A model generated the notes under the pieces. It saw only the letters and a program-made list of their open reading frames with translations, ran no database searches and had not been told where the DNA came from. A DNA stretch of 64,000 bases, from contig OX578140.1 in NCBI GenBank assembly GCA_951213105.1, positions 27,744,362 to 27,808,361 on the forward strand. Direction: 5' to 3'. Position numbers and translations under genes: made by a program. Shown in pieces: positions 22,739 through 32,999 of the stretch. The DNA is from Amaurobius ferox. Taxonomy: Eukaryota; Arthropoda; Arachnida; Araneae; Amaurobiidae. The first letter of the stretch is position 1; every line of letters starts with the position of its first letter.

Positions 22739-22739
22739 G

Positions 22740-22811
<72 letters not shown>
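22739..22811. repeat. (TA)n microsatellite
   Basis: Over 30 TA units with a single TG interruption. It occupies the place where the 3' palindrome of the adjoining family A copy would be. Confidence 0.95.
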
Positions 22812-22814
<3 letters not shown>

Positions 22815-23428
22815 CATTCCGTATATATAAATATATACAAACTATAATGTAAAAGGCAAATATTGAGACTGGTTCAAAAATTCGAATTTGAGTTTCTGAC
22901 GGAAAAGCGCGTTTCAAGCATCCCTGAACTCGAATCGAACGTTTTTGAGGTAATGTCTGTGTGGGGGGGGGAGATATCTCTCGAACGAATGGAACGTTTT
23001 TAAACGAAATTGGGTTAAAAAGTTGCAATCGGGTAATACTGGAAGTTTATTGCTTTTAAACAGAATCGAATGTTCGAACCCCCCTAAATTTTCAAATGCA
23101 ATTTTGAAAAAATAATCAACGAATCAGAATTGTCAGTAATGTTACGTAAATAAATATTTTTTGTGTAATTTTTCATTACAAAACGAATGACACAAATTTT
23201 AGAACGCGAGCGAGAACCGTTTTGGTGTTTCGGTTTTTTCAAATCATTTTATGAAAAAAAATCACATACCATTAAAAATATTAACTATTGTGAGATATGT
23301 TCACTTTTCATATGTAATATTATTCGATACATTTGTCAACATCATTCTCGTGAATCTAGTTTCTTCTATTCATGGAAGGAGATACTTTGTGTAATCGCAC
23401 CTCACAATTGCCAATTGTGATTTGTATA

Positions 23429-24023
23429 TAGGGTGATCGGAAAATGTCTGGCCAAATTTAAAAGGGGGTTAGAGGGGACAAATATAAAAGGATTCTCAGT
23501 ACAATGCGTGTCCTGAGACACCGCGTGAAGGTTGTAGAGGGCGCTGTGTAGGGCAGTCGAAATAAGTCGGCAATGCGGGATTGGTCGAGGTGGGCCTGTT
23601 CCTTGGCAGCCACGATCACCAGATCTGTCCTGCTTAGATTTCTTTCTGTGGGGCCACTTGAAAAGCATCATCTACGATACCCCTGTGGACTCCGCCGACG
23701 ATCTCGTCGCCAGATTGGTTGTTGCTGCTGGAGATGTGCAGGACATGGCTGGTGTTTCCGCTAAGGTAAGCAGTTCTATGCGGCGGCGATGTGAAGCTTG
23801 CGTTATGGTTGGTGGTCTCTCTTTTGAACATTTGCTGTGAGACGTTGATTTAATAAAGGGCTTGATACATTTGTTTGTGTCTCTTTCCTTTTACCTTTCC
23901 ACTTTCTTTACTCTCCAGAGCTTTTACGCGGCGTTTCCGGACACGAATTGTACTACGAATCTTTTTATATCCGTCCCCTCTAACCCCCTTTAAAATTTGG
24001 CCAGACGTTTTCCGATCACCCTG
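23429..24023 (+). mobile_element. mariner-like MITE, ~595 bp, ~110-bp TIRs
   Basis: TA flanks at 23427-23428 and 24024-24025. Left end AGGGTGATCGGAAAATGTCT; right end is the inverse of AGGGTGATCGGAAAACGTCT. The arms share GGCCAAATTT, AAGGGGGTTAGAGGGGAC and ATATAAAA blocks over about 110 bp. The centre keeps the last third of a transposase on the plus strand. The TIRs are well preserved, so the insertion is relatively recent. Confidence 0.9.
23585..23840 (+). pseudogene. transposase C-terminal third
   Basis: Plus-strand reading gives PRSPDLSCLDFFLWGHLKS-like sequence across two frames (23600-23665), then in one frame IIYDTPVDSADDLVARLVVA, AGDVQDMAGVSAKV and SSSMRRRCEACVMVGGLSFE before HLL and a stop. 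This is the standard C-terminus of DUF4817-type mariner-like transposases, with the last catalytic acidic residue in the LDFFLWG region. The N-terminal DNA-binding head and the first catalytic residues are missing, deleted between the left arm and 23585. Not functional alone. Confidence 0.85.
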
Positions 24024-24446
24024 TATAAGAAATGCTTTTGACTCCGTGTTTCTATAACGCTTACCATAAATTTGGCAAACTTGGTGACTCACTTAGCGAA
24101 AAATTGCCAACTGTCTAATATTTCTCTCCAGATTGACGAAACTATCGTAAAAATTGCCAAAATAACGCGAAGTTAACCAATTTGACACCAAATTGATGAA
24201 TTTATTATTAACATATTTTAATACACGGGCTATAGTGCTTATTGAGGATGCCATCAATATAGATAATTTTTAATTTAGAGTTGCATGAAACATAAGTTAA
24301 TTGGATACTCCGAAATAGTTTTACATGTTGTTATCCGTAAAACGCCAAATGTACAATTTAATATATACAAACACTGAACCATTGATCTCATACATTATTT
24401 TTAACACTTTACAACAAAGTTGAAAAGTGTTTATGACTTTGTTCAT

Positions 24447-24447
<1 letters not shown>

Positions 24448-24480
<33 letters not shown>
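24448..24480. repeat. (CTGT)n microsatellite in family C
   Basis: Eight CTGT units. The same position in the copies at 49056 and 50389 has about three to four units, and the 42151 copy has a degenerate version. Confidence 0.9.
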
Positions 24481-25180
24481 CGTTAGCACGATAACTGCCG
24501 TAAAAATGAGTTTATCAAAATGAAATTTTAGTATGTTGTTCAGACGATCTGTAGGACCTATGGGAATATAAATAAATAATATCACCCAATTAGTTTTTTA
24601 TTGAACCCGGGTTGAAAAAATGAAATACATTGAACCCTATGGGACCTAATTTTTCAAACATTTTTTAAGTAAATTTAAAATTCACGAATTGCTTCGAAAT
24701 TTTTAGGAAATATTCACATTATCCCATAGAATATATAAAAAAAAATTCAGTAAAATATGTTAAGTAGTTTTTTAATTAAAAAAATTATTTAATATAGGGA
24801 AAAAAACAAATTCAATTAAATTCTGACTTTGGGATATCTTCCAGAAAGGAAAGAGAGATATATTATATAATAAATATCTCTCCATTTGTTTAAACGTTTT
24901 GCATATGGGAGTGGTTTCATATTTTAAAATAAATTTGGTAGATAGCAATTTTTCATTTTTTTTAAATTTTATATAACTCTTCATGATAAATTTAATTGAT
25001 GGCATTTTAAATGCACTTTCCTACGTCCTAGAGAGTTAAAATTTGGTACACAGCTTAAATTTGTTGAACATTTTATTCGACAAAAATTTGATGGATCTTT
25101 AAATATAGATCATACATTTTTTTCGAAATGGCCTGAAAATAATCCCCGTTCACTTCTATAAATCATTGTTGTAATATTGT

Positions 25181-26012
25181 TAAAAATTCTGATGTGGACA
25201 GCACATGTCTTTCTCTGCAGACTCATATTCGTTCTCTTTATTTATTCAATGATAATTTGAGTTTATCTGCACAACATAAGTATTTTAAATGACATTGAAT
25301 TTACACGTTAAACTTAAATTTGGTTCTCATTTGATAGCTGGACTTATTGTCAAAGGTGGCGTAGCGAAAACGCGAAAAAACTAGAATATCTCAAGAACGG
25401 CTAGTCCTAGAGTAATGGGGTTAGTCTTATTCTTTTTGTTGTCAAAAATCACATATAAAATAGGAATTTAATTGATATAATTGAGCACACGTAGTCTTTT
25501 ATTTTTATATATAACGATTTTTGCGGGCCATTTCGCAAAAATAGCCCGTTCCTTTTTCCCGAATCGTAGTAGAATAACCTACAAATGATTTATATACAAA
25601 ATTTTGTTAAATTTGGTATATAAATCACTTGTAGGTTATTGAAATATTATACACCAAATTTTGTTAAATTTGGTTCATTAGTTTTTAGCTAGAGTGGATA
25701 AAGGCAATTTCTGCGGCCATTTCGCAAAGAAGGCAGATTCTTTTATTACGAATCGTACTATAATCTAATGAACATCAGGATTTCCCACAAAAAACATACC
25801 TACCAAATTGTATGAAATTCGGTCCATTAGTTTTTCAATTCGAGTGGATGTAATATCCACACAGACACACAGAAACATACACAGATACACCCTTACACAC
25901 ACAGACGTCTTCCTAAAACTAGTTTTTTCGTGTTCTAGAAGTCCCAAAACGTGTAGATCCTTTGAAAATTCGAGTTCCGATCTTCGGCACGATTCCAATA
26001 CTTTGAGTACAT
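25181..26012 (+). mobile_element. Family B copy 3, inserted in a family C element
   Basis: Starts AAAAATTCTGATGTGGACAG, then CTCTGCAGACTCATATTCG. It shares CAAGAACGGCTAGTCCTAG, the GGCCATTTCGCAAA block (present twice here, 25530 and 25717) and the closing CACACAGACGTC, GTTCCGATCTTCGGCACGAT and CCAATACTTT. The 3' palindrome is eroded. It is longer than copy 1 because of an internal direct duplication and a 25-bp inverted repeat. Confidence 0.65.
25573..25640. repeat. 25-bp inverted repeat, one mismatch, 18-bp loop
   Basis: Arms 25573-25597 and 25616-25640 (AATAACCTACAA.TGATTTATATAC type) lie within the duplicated part of family B copy 3 and are not visible in the other family B copies. Confidence 0.85.
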
Positions 26013-26527
26013 ACACATACACATATATATTATCTGTGTATCTAAATTCCGTGCCTATGCAATTACAATAGTTGTGATTTTAAATGATCCCTAAACTTTT
26101 ATTATTTCTTCAAGGAAGCCTAATTTTAACATATGCAGAATGCAAATATCTCAAGCGATTGTAAGATGAATTACATAAGAATTGCTGAATTTTTTTCACA
26201 CAAAATTATTTAGCTCTGGAGTCTGGAATACAAGTTATATGAATGAAATATTCATTGATTTTGCATAAAGAATCAGATGATTTATATTTCGATACAGTTT
26301 TAAATATTTAAGTATAATAAATTACTGTAGTTCTGTGATAATGTAAAAGATATTACCACTGAATGAATCACATTTTAGAAATTTTTAAATGAAATTACAT
26401 TTCAGTTGGAAAGTGTTTCATAATCAATGCTTATGCATGATTGATCTTTCTTGTTTCACTGTTAAAGAAGTTAATTCATTGCATTATATGGTGAAAGTAA
26501 TGCCCTTCTGCTCTTCTCAGATAAGAT

Positions 26528-26528
<1 letters not shown>

Positions 26529-26557
<29 letters not shown>
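26529..26557. repeat. (TA)n microsatellite
   Basis: About 13 TA units abutting the left end of the Tc1-like element. Confidence 0.95.
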
Positions 26558-26559
<2 letters not shown>

Positions 26560-26630
26560 CTACCCGACACAAAAAATTCAACACCAAAGAGCGAATAGAG
26601 TGCGATGATAAAGGACACACAGACAGAGAT

Positions 26631-26688
26631 TCGGTCGTCCAAATAGTTGATCAAGTCCTCTGGATGAGTCGGACGGCCTGGGGTTTCC
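26631..26688 (+). mobile_element. SINE 3' tail inserted in the Tc1-like element
   Basis: CGGTCGTCCAAATAG...GAGTCGGACGGCCTGGGG matches the last 60 bp of the SINE at 15494. It is flanked by near-identical duplications ACACAGACAGAGAT (26617-26630) and ACACAACAGAGAT (26689-26701). Confidence 0.7.
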
Positions 26689-26715
26689 ACACAACAGAGA
26701 TGATAGACAGGATGA

Positions 26716-27724
26716 TCAGTAGGCAGTGGGACCACCCCTTGCGTCGATACAAGCAGCAATCCTACGAGAAAAAAATGCAATGAGCGTACGAAAAGTTTCT
26801 TGAGGGATGGATGACCATATGCCTTCAACTATCGTCCACTGTTCATCCTCTGTTTGAGGCGAAGACATGGCAGTCAAACGACGGCCAATCACGTCCCATA
26901 CATGCTCTATAAGTGAGAGATCTTGAGACAACGGAGACTAAGGAAGTACCTAGACACCTTGTAAGGGTTGTTTGCTAATGGCATCCGTGTGAGATCATGC
27001 GTTATCTTGCTGGAAAAACATAATTTTACAACCTCTGAAGGTAGGGAAGCTCAACCGGCCACAGCATCCCTTCTACATATCGTCGAGCCTCCGACACAAA
27101 GCAAATGTGACTGGCTATCAAAGCCGATGACACCCCAAATCATTATGACTCGTTGTCGAGCAATATGACGCTCAGCAGTCTCAGCAGGATTGGATCTGTT
27201 TAAACGTCGTCACTAGACACTCACACGGTGAATGCCATACGGCAAACAGAACAGATACACGTCGCTGAACAGTACCCTGTCCCATTCATTCATCCAAAAA
27301 GCTCCGGTCTAACACCACTGCAGTATCTCACGTCGGTGTCTTATCAATAGCAGTCTTCGTAAAGAACGGTTTGAGTACAAGACATTTTCGACCAATCGTT
27401 GAGAAACTGTTCTCGCTGATATTGGAACATGCAATGTACCCTACAAATTCTTCAGAATATCGACAGTCGTCGCATTGTGGGGCGGTACCGCATGCCTTTG
27501 AATGCGTCGATCAAATCGTGCTAGCGTACGTCTAGACGAACCTGTGCCACTGCGACGATTGATATGCCCTTCTTGAAACCATCTTCTGCAAATCGTTTGC
27601 ACAGCGGGCGCATCTACGTGTACCTCAGTGGCGATACGCCGGTACGATCACCCAGCTGTACTAAAGTCTAAAATGAATGCCTTAAATGACTCTTAAACGG
27701 ACTTCGGCGTCGTCGGCCAGACAT
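26716..27724 (-). pseudogene. Tc1-like transposase, multiply broken
   Basis: The start is taken at 27724 (MSGRRRRSPF), matching the basic start of this family. Further pieces are CKRFAEDGFKKG (helix-turn-helix linker), WNxxxFSD-like decay near 27270, then VIMIWGVIGFDSQSHLLCVG (27150-27090; the family's IMVWGxIGxxSRSxLVxIxG block). A shifted frame then gives SQDLSLIEHVWDVIGRRLTA (26931-26870; the SPDLSPIExxWDxxxRRL catalytic block) and ends PQETFRTLIAFFSRRIAACI-DARGGPTAY. The glutamate of SPxSPDLSPIE is present, but several stops and frameshifts prevent expression. Typical length for the family is about 340 residues and the span fits that. Confidence 0.82.
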
Positions 27725-28074
27725 CTCTTCAACAGCATGTGTCTTCTGAAACGAAAAACAGCTCCGAAAACGGGTTTTCGTAAGCCACAGACAGTAACAA
27801 CTGTTAGTTCATCTGCAGTTTCCATCACGCGCTCTAATTAAGTGACATACTTGCATTTCAGATCATATGACTACACCAGCCAGCTGCGTTTGTCTCGCAA
27901 TTTGCATAATTATACGGCCAAAATCTCACGGTGTTGCATTTTCTATGTCGGGCAGATGTAGATATACATACATACATACATGTGGGTGGGTGTCTGTGAG
28001 TATGCTGCACATATTTTTTTTTTCATATTGAGCCAATATCGGCATACAACATGGGTCTTGCCATGTAATAGAAT

Positions 28075-28240
28075 AAAATACATAATTTCTTGTCGTCCAG
28101 AAACTAGACTCGTCCACGCCATCTAATGAGGCATAGTAGCAAAAGGCAATAAAGCTTTATCTTTCCTCTAATGCTGCTATTCTAAAATCTCATGAATACG
28201 TATACATTCTGTAAGAATAATGTCACAGAATTATTCGAAA
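28075..28240 (+). repeat. Family E ancient repeat, copy 3
   Basis: Shares CATAATTTCTTGTCGTCCAG, GCCATCTAATGAGGCATAGT, GCAATAAAGC and TTTCCTCTAATGCTGC with the 33000 copy. Confidence 0.5.
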
Positions 28241-28774
28241 TTCTGACATTTACAAGGCACTTTATTTTTCTTGACATATTACAGGAATTTTAATTTAAGT
28301 CCAGAGTTTATAAATGTTTTATTGTTGAAATTGAGTAGTCATATAAATACAAGTCCATTCAATTATATAAAATAAGTTATGTAAAGGAATATTTTACATA
28401 GTATTTGAATTTTTGTTTAAATTAGTGTTTTCAAATGTATTCATAACTTTTAGTAATAATTGAACTGAAAGACTATTCAGAAGTGTGATGATTAGTCAGT
28501 TAGTGTGATGATTCAGATGTGTGATGATTGACGGTTGATGATTAGTCTCAGATCTTAATATAAGAGTACAACATATATTTTTAAAAAACGGACATACTCG
28601 CTGTTTGTGATTTAAAATATATGTAGATTCTATTAAAATATTTTATGTAACTTCCTAAAATCATACAATACTTTATGTTCTCACTATACAAAATTAAGGA
28701 CAGATAGATGATTTATTGAAGGATATAAAGCAAAGAATAAATATTTAGAATAGATACACGTCATCAATTTTAAT
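28241..28774. other. AT-rich; short GTGTGATGATT tandem repeats
   Basis: Between 28481 and 28550 the phrase GTGTGATGATT or a close variant recurs four times at irregular spacing. Otherwise nothing recognised. Confidence 0.5.
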
Positions 28775-28869
28775 AAACTATTAAATTAAAGACAATCAAT
28801 CATAGGTATAAAAAGTCATTTAATAAAACCACCTTTTTCGACGTACAGAAGTTTACAAAGCCAAAGAGC

Positions 28870-28897
28870 TTTCGGGCATCACTATGCCCTTCATAAA
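28870..28897 (-). ncRNA. second hammerhead-like core, mutated
   Basis: The inverse arm reads, on the minus strand, TTTATGA, stem GGGCAT-AGTG-ATGCCC, then GAAA. GAAA and stem II are better here than in the right arm, but CTGATGA has decayed to TTTATGA. Confidence 0.35.
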
Positions 28898-29230
28898 TGG
28901 CGAAATGAAAAATACAGTGCCAACAAGTGTTTACATATAGGCCAAATCGGCATGCAAAATTTACAAATTATTCATTTACGTTTTTACAATAATTACATTA
29001 GATTATTTTATAAACAAGGTATTTAAGATTTAACTAATTATTAAATGCATATACAATAAGGAAGAATGTTCATGACCAAATAGTACGTCGTTGAAGCACA
29101 AATTACATCAAAAGGTAAAGTCACAGAAAACAATGTAGGAGTTTGACACAGATGGAGTTGAGAACGAGTCGCCAAGCATAACTTAGAGTCTGACCAGGAT
29201 CAAAATTGCAAATGGAATCCCGGTACATAT

Positions 29231-30077
29231 AAAAAAACTGATGTCGGCAGCACATGACTTTCCTTATATAATGCAATGGATTTACTACTTTTACAGCAAA
29301 AGCAATAGGTTATTCTTATAATAGATACTTATATTCTTTCCAAGATACTGAATTTTCGTTAATTAGCCGTCATTTTCATCGATTCAGCGTCATTTTTATC
29401 CATTTGGCGAGATTTTCGTTAATTTGGCAACATTAAAAAATCGCCAAGTTGGTGACATTCCGCCAAATTCGTCGCCAAAATCTCGCCAAGCGCTATGGAC
29501 GGGGAAATAAGTTATTCTTATAACAGATAAATGACTATTGGCTTTCAAATACAAATGTATTACTCAAAGTATCTTTTCTTATGACTGGAACGAGCTAGAT
29601 CCACGAGAATGATGTCACTAAATTTATCGCATGATATTACATATGAAAAGCGAACATGTTTCTCAACAGTTAATATATATTTTTATAATTTATGGGATTT
29701 TTTTATAAAATTATTTTAAAAATGTACAATATCTCGAGAACGGTTCATGCTAGCGTTCTAAAGTTTATGTCTATCGTTTTCTAAGGAAAAATTACATAAA
29801 AAATGTCTATTTGCGTAACTTTATTAAAGGTTTTGATTTTTTGATGATTTTTTCAAAATTTCACTCGAAAATTTAGGGAGGTTCTGTATATTCGATTGCG
29901 TTTAAAAACAATAGACTTCCAGTATTCACGGATTGTGATTTTTGTACCAAATTTCATTCGAATCGCCCCATTAGTTCGTGAGATATCGTCTCCACAGTCT
30001 CACACCCACCCACACAGACATCACATCAAAATACAGTCACAATACTTTCCTTATACATTATGTATATAAGGAAAGTA
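29231..30077 (+). mobile_element. Family A copy 3, near full length
   Basis: Leader AAAAAACTGATGTCGGCAGC, subterminal ACTTTCCTTATATA at 29257-29270, and a clean 3' palindrome at 30044-30076 (ACTTTCCTTATA...TATATAAGGAAAGT). Inserted inside the Penelope-like remnant. Internal landmarks as in the 11447 copy, with a short CA-type tract at ~30001. Confidence 0.75.
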
Positions 30078-30123
30078 AAAAGGGAAGCATAAAGTAAAAT
30101 ATTTCGTGGGTTATTGCAACTGA

Positions 30124-30345
30124 TTAAAAGGAAAGTTTTTTTAAACAAGGGATGAAAATTATCATTAAAACATACTGGGAAAGAGCAGTAGATAGTTTAT
30201 TATTTTTAACACCATGAGCAATTTCAGCTAAACGGATATCGACAGTACGTTTGGTATTGCCAATATAGAATTTGAAGTTATTATCAGAAGATAAGAGGGG
30301 GACAACGTACACTACCTTCTGATGTAATTTGTGCTTCAAAGACAT
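30124..30345 (-). pseudogene. GIY-YIG endonuclease fragment (Penelope-type)
   Basis: The minus-strand frame begins MSLKHKLHQKVVYVVPLLSS and continues KFYIGNTKRTVDIRLAEIAH and GVKNNKLSTALSQYVL. VVY and FYIG match the two strands that name the GIY-YIG fold, and the RT/R-LAE-H-GVKNNK-STALSQHVL layout is that of the C-terminal nuclease of Penelope-like elements, which nicks DNA for reverse transcription. The H of the usual RxxEH has become I (LAEIAH), and the frame has no upstream reverse transcriptase. It sits next to the right terminal arm; a family A copy lies immediately downstream. Confidence 0.65.
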
Positions 30346-30527
30346 ACTTTTTATTCATGAACATTCTTCCTTATTGTATTTGGAATAAATATTTAAATCT
30401 TAAGTGCCTTGTTTATAAAATAATTTAATGTAATTATTGTAAGAACGTAAATGAATAATTGTAAATTATGCCTGCTGATTTGCCCTATATGTAAGCATTC
30501 GTTGGCACTGTATGTTTCATTTCGCTA

Positions 30528-30555
30528 CTGATGAAAGGCATGGTGATGCCCGAAT
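30528..30555 (+). ncRNA. hammerhead-ribozyme-like core
   Basis: CTGATGA, then a stem AGGCAT-GGTG-ATGCC, then CGAA: the order of the hammerhead core (CUGANGA, stem II, GAA). Penelope-like elements are known to carry hammerheads in their terminal repeats. I could not build a convincing stem I or place the cleavage site, so activity is doubtful. Confidence 0.4.
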
Positions 30556-30656
30556 GCGCTTTGGCTTTGTAAATTTATGTGCGTCGAGAAAGGTGGTTTT
30601 ATTAAATGACTTTTTAACCTATGATAAGTAGTCTTTAATTTAATAGTTCAAGGATT

Positions 30657-31329
30657 AAATGTTTAATATGAAGTAAGAAACATATATGAATGAATTATTT
30701 TATTCTTTTAAAATTGCTACATCTGTTTATACATTTGACCCATTCATTATTTATGATAGTGAACCTAAGTTTAAATGAGTTGCGCTCGATAATTCGTGCA
30801 AGACCCTATCTAGGATTATCCGCCTGTGTTCACATTATTTTTATGGAGCTGGAGAAACACCACTGAGAATAAGTTCAAGCCACCCAACGTTATTAAAATT
30901 GAAGTACGCAGTATACCATATTTATTTCGTTTCCATCTGTTTTGATATATATTAATGACTCCAGAATTAGATTAATATCAATTAATTAAACTTTTAGATA
31001 TTTAATTTAAAATACTATGTATCTTGTATTTGTAAATTAAATCTCTTGGACTTATTCTTTCCCCCCATTTTACTCCTTGTAATGAAAGAAAAATAATATC
31101 AGTACTGAGTTCAAATCAAATATATTTTTCATAGGCCAGTATTAGCGTTATAATGAAAGGATCTATTCCCATTATAGACTCATTGTTAACATCTCAATAT
31201 AAAAAACAAATTTACTATCTCACTTCTCTTTTCATAATTTTGAACTTATTCCCTTTTCCTAACAGTGATTTAATTTACCATACAGCATTAGTTTGAAAAT
31301 CACAACAATTTTAGTCAACGTACCCTAAT
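30657..31329. other. no recognised feature
   Basis: AT-rich, no repeats or frames of note. Confidence 0.4.
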
Positions 31330-31615
31330 AATATTGTCCCAATTCAAAATTGGATCAATTTAAAAATTGGACATTTTGATGGAATTGGCATAATATTGGC
31401 TTAAAATATTGGAACAATATTACGCTAATACTGGCGACATTGGAAATATTTTCAATGTAATACTAATATTGGCAAAATATTGTAATGAAAAATTTTGTCA
31501 ATATTGGAAGCCAATGTAACCCCAATATTTGCCCCATATTAGGATTGCATAGGACATACTTCCAATGTAATGCTAATATATACGATATTGGTCTAATAAT
31601 GGACCAATATTAATT
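31330..31615. repeat. irregular AATATTGG-rich tract
   Basis: AATATTGG, CCAATATT and one-base variants recur about fifteen times at uneven spacing on both strands over ~285 bp. It is not a clean tandem repeat and has no coding frame. Confidence 0.6.
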
Positions 31616-32093
31616 GTACTTATTTACAAATAACAGAATAAAAAACGTAATATGTAAGCAAAGTTAAAGAAAGTTACACCAGTGGTCTTTAAATCATATC
31701 TCACGGGACATGTGTGCTCATCCGGTTGATTTTGCTGTTGAAGATGAGAGATCTGATGAGTTTCTTAAAGGAATCATATTCATAACATGCACATACTTCT
31801 TAATTTTTATATTTTGCTGTTTCTGCTACAGGCAATTTTACGTACCAAGAAATACAAAATGACATGCATAGAAATGCCATAATTACTGATTCGTTAACAC
31901 ATCTAAGAAAATTATTTTTCGGAGAGTCAAATAACTGCTTGTTTTTCAATGAAGAGACTTGTTGACTGCGGTAAAATGCATGCTAGTTCTAAGGCTTAAG
32001 ACTACATGTCTAAATAGTATAAACAAATAGTATTTTACCTTTAATATACTAACCAATTGATACTTCTTTAGATAAGACTCTTCCTGAGATATA
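31616..32093. other. no recognised feature
   Basis: AT-rich, unassigned. Confidence 0.4.
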
Positions 32094-32510
32094 CGAGGGT
32101 GGTTCAAAAAGTAAGGTAAGAAGTCCTGTGAGAGAAAAGGTTTATTCAAGAAATTAAAGAGATACACAAAGTTAGCAAGGCACTGGTACATATTATTTTT
32201 CCATATAGTTACCATGGTTATAGAAACATTTGTTCCATCGGTAAACCGATCTAATGAAACCGGCTTAGAAGAAATCAGGGTCCAAGACGCGGAGCCACTC
32301 AACGACGAATTCCTGAACTTCGGCATCGGTTGTGAAATAGCGACCTGCCAGGTCCTTCTTCAACGGTCCGAAGAGATGAAAATCGCTTGGTGCGAGATCC
32401 GGGCTGTAGAGTGGGTGTTACAGTACATTATCGAAAATGCTGTACCAAATCATTTGTGACCGAGGCCGTATGCAATCGGGCCTTGTCGTGCAACAACACG
32501 ACACCTTATC
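32094..32510 (-). mobile_element. 5'-truncated mariner element with transposase C-terminus
   Basis: The left end, GAGGGTGGTTCAAAAAGTAAGG, is a mariner-type 3' terminus. The minus strand encodes VVLLHDKARLHTA (~32510-32475), then YSPDLAPSDFHLFGPLKKDL (~32410-32345), TTDAEVQEFVVEWLRVLDPD and the RWNKCFYNHGNYMEK ending (to ~32195). These are the last two catalytic blocks (HDNARPHxA and SPDLAPSDYHLF) of DD34D mariner transposases. The second catalytic Asp is kept as HDKAR. A frame break falls between the blocks and stops occur downstream of DPDFF. The N-terminal two thirds and the other terminal repeat are gone. Confidence 0.85.
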
Positions 32511-32999
32511 TAGACACGGAATTTAATTCGCACACCGAATGGGTGCACCCTTGAGAACTCTTGTTACGTACGTTACCTACGTAAATCCATTTCTTCCAAA
32601 TTTTATCTTAAGAATATTTGTATATATTCACGTCCGCTTTAAAAATGAACTTCGTTTTCAAACCTCCACTTATATAGTAATTACAAATTTTAATCACAAT
32701 CCCAGTTTCTCTAAATTGATCAAATGCATTTAAATCAATGTGATAAATCTGAACAAATGCGATAACATAAACCCGTGCGATTTTTTTTGCTGTATTACAA
32801 ACATCCTCACTCTTCTTTGTACCTTCCTCATAGTAGTGCAGCCAACAGTAATTCTCCCTCAACAATTTTAATTTTGCTTGAGAAGAAACTTGTTAAATAT
32901 TCTTTCCATGGGATAATTAAAGATAAATAAATCATTCAAGCCTTATACATTATGCACAAAGTTAATGGATGTGTTCCTATCTGATTAAATCTACAAATA
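32511..32999. other. no recognised feature
   Basis: AT-rich; frames at 32539-32733 (+) and 32608-32865 (-) overlap antisense and lack motifs. Confidence 0.4.

Larger units (their letters stand above)
22830..24230 (-). mobile_element. Family A copy 2, split by a mariner derivative
   Basis: On the minus strand it carries the family A landmarks: TTCAAGCATCCCTGAACTCG, a short run before AGATATCTCTCGAACGAATG, TAATACTGGAAG, CAGAATCGAATGTTCGAAC, AACGCGAGCGAGAACCGTT, and after the interruption TTGGCAAACTTGGTGACT and AATTGCCAAC. It is more diverged than the other copies and lacks both terminal structures. The mariner element 23429-24023 splits it, so family A insertion is the older event. Confidence 0.6.
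24403..26454 (-). mobile_element. Family C palindrome-ended element, copy 1, interrupted
   Basis: Its 3' hairpin lies at the left: 24403-24431, AACACTTT-a-CAAC-aaa-GTTG-a-AAAGTGTT. A CTGT microsatellite follows, then GTTAGCACGATAACTGCCG, CAGACGATCTGTAGGACC and AACCCGGGTTGAAAAA. The 5' end is at ~26454: GGAAAGTGTTTCATAATCAA and the hairpin AATCA...TGATTGATCTTTCTTG. A family B copy (25181-26012) is inserted in the middle. No coding content. Confidence 0.65.
26563..27955 (-). mobile_element. Tc1-like transposon, nearly full length, inactive
   Basis: The left end reads CCCGACACAAAAAATTCAACACC; the right is the inverse of CCCGACATAGAAAATGCAACACC. They sit beside TA-rich DNA on the left. At ~1.39 kb including an 80-bp SINE-tail insertion, it has the length of a complete Tc1-family element. 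The transposase remnant on the minus strand spans most of the interior. Confidence 0.8.
28775..30656 (-). mobile_element. Penelope-like element remnant with inverted terminal copies
   Basis: Arms of about 340 bp (28775-29118 and 30310-30656) are inverse copies: left AAAGTCATTTAATAAAACCA, right TGGTTTTATTAAATGACTTT, continuing through TTTACAAAGCC, GGAAGAATGTTCATGA and GAAGCACAAATTACATCA. Between them are a GIY-YIG-coding fragment and a family A element. Penelope-like elements carry GIY-YIG domains and often lie in tandem or inverted pieces (family knowledge), which fits. Reverse transcriptase sequence is missing. Confidence 0.65.

Noticed and set aside
26716..27724. An intact Tc1-like transposase
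   Set aside because: Several in-frame stops and frameshifts separate the conserved blocks, so it is scored as a pseudogene.
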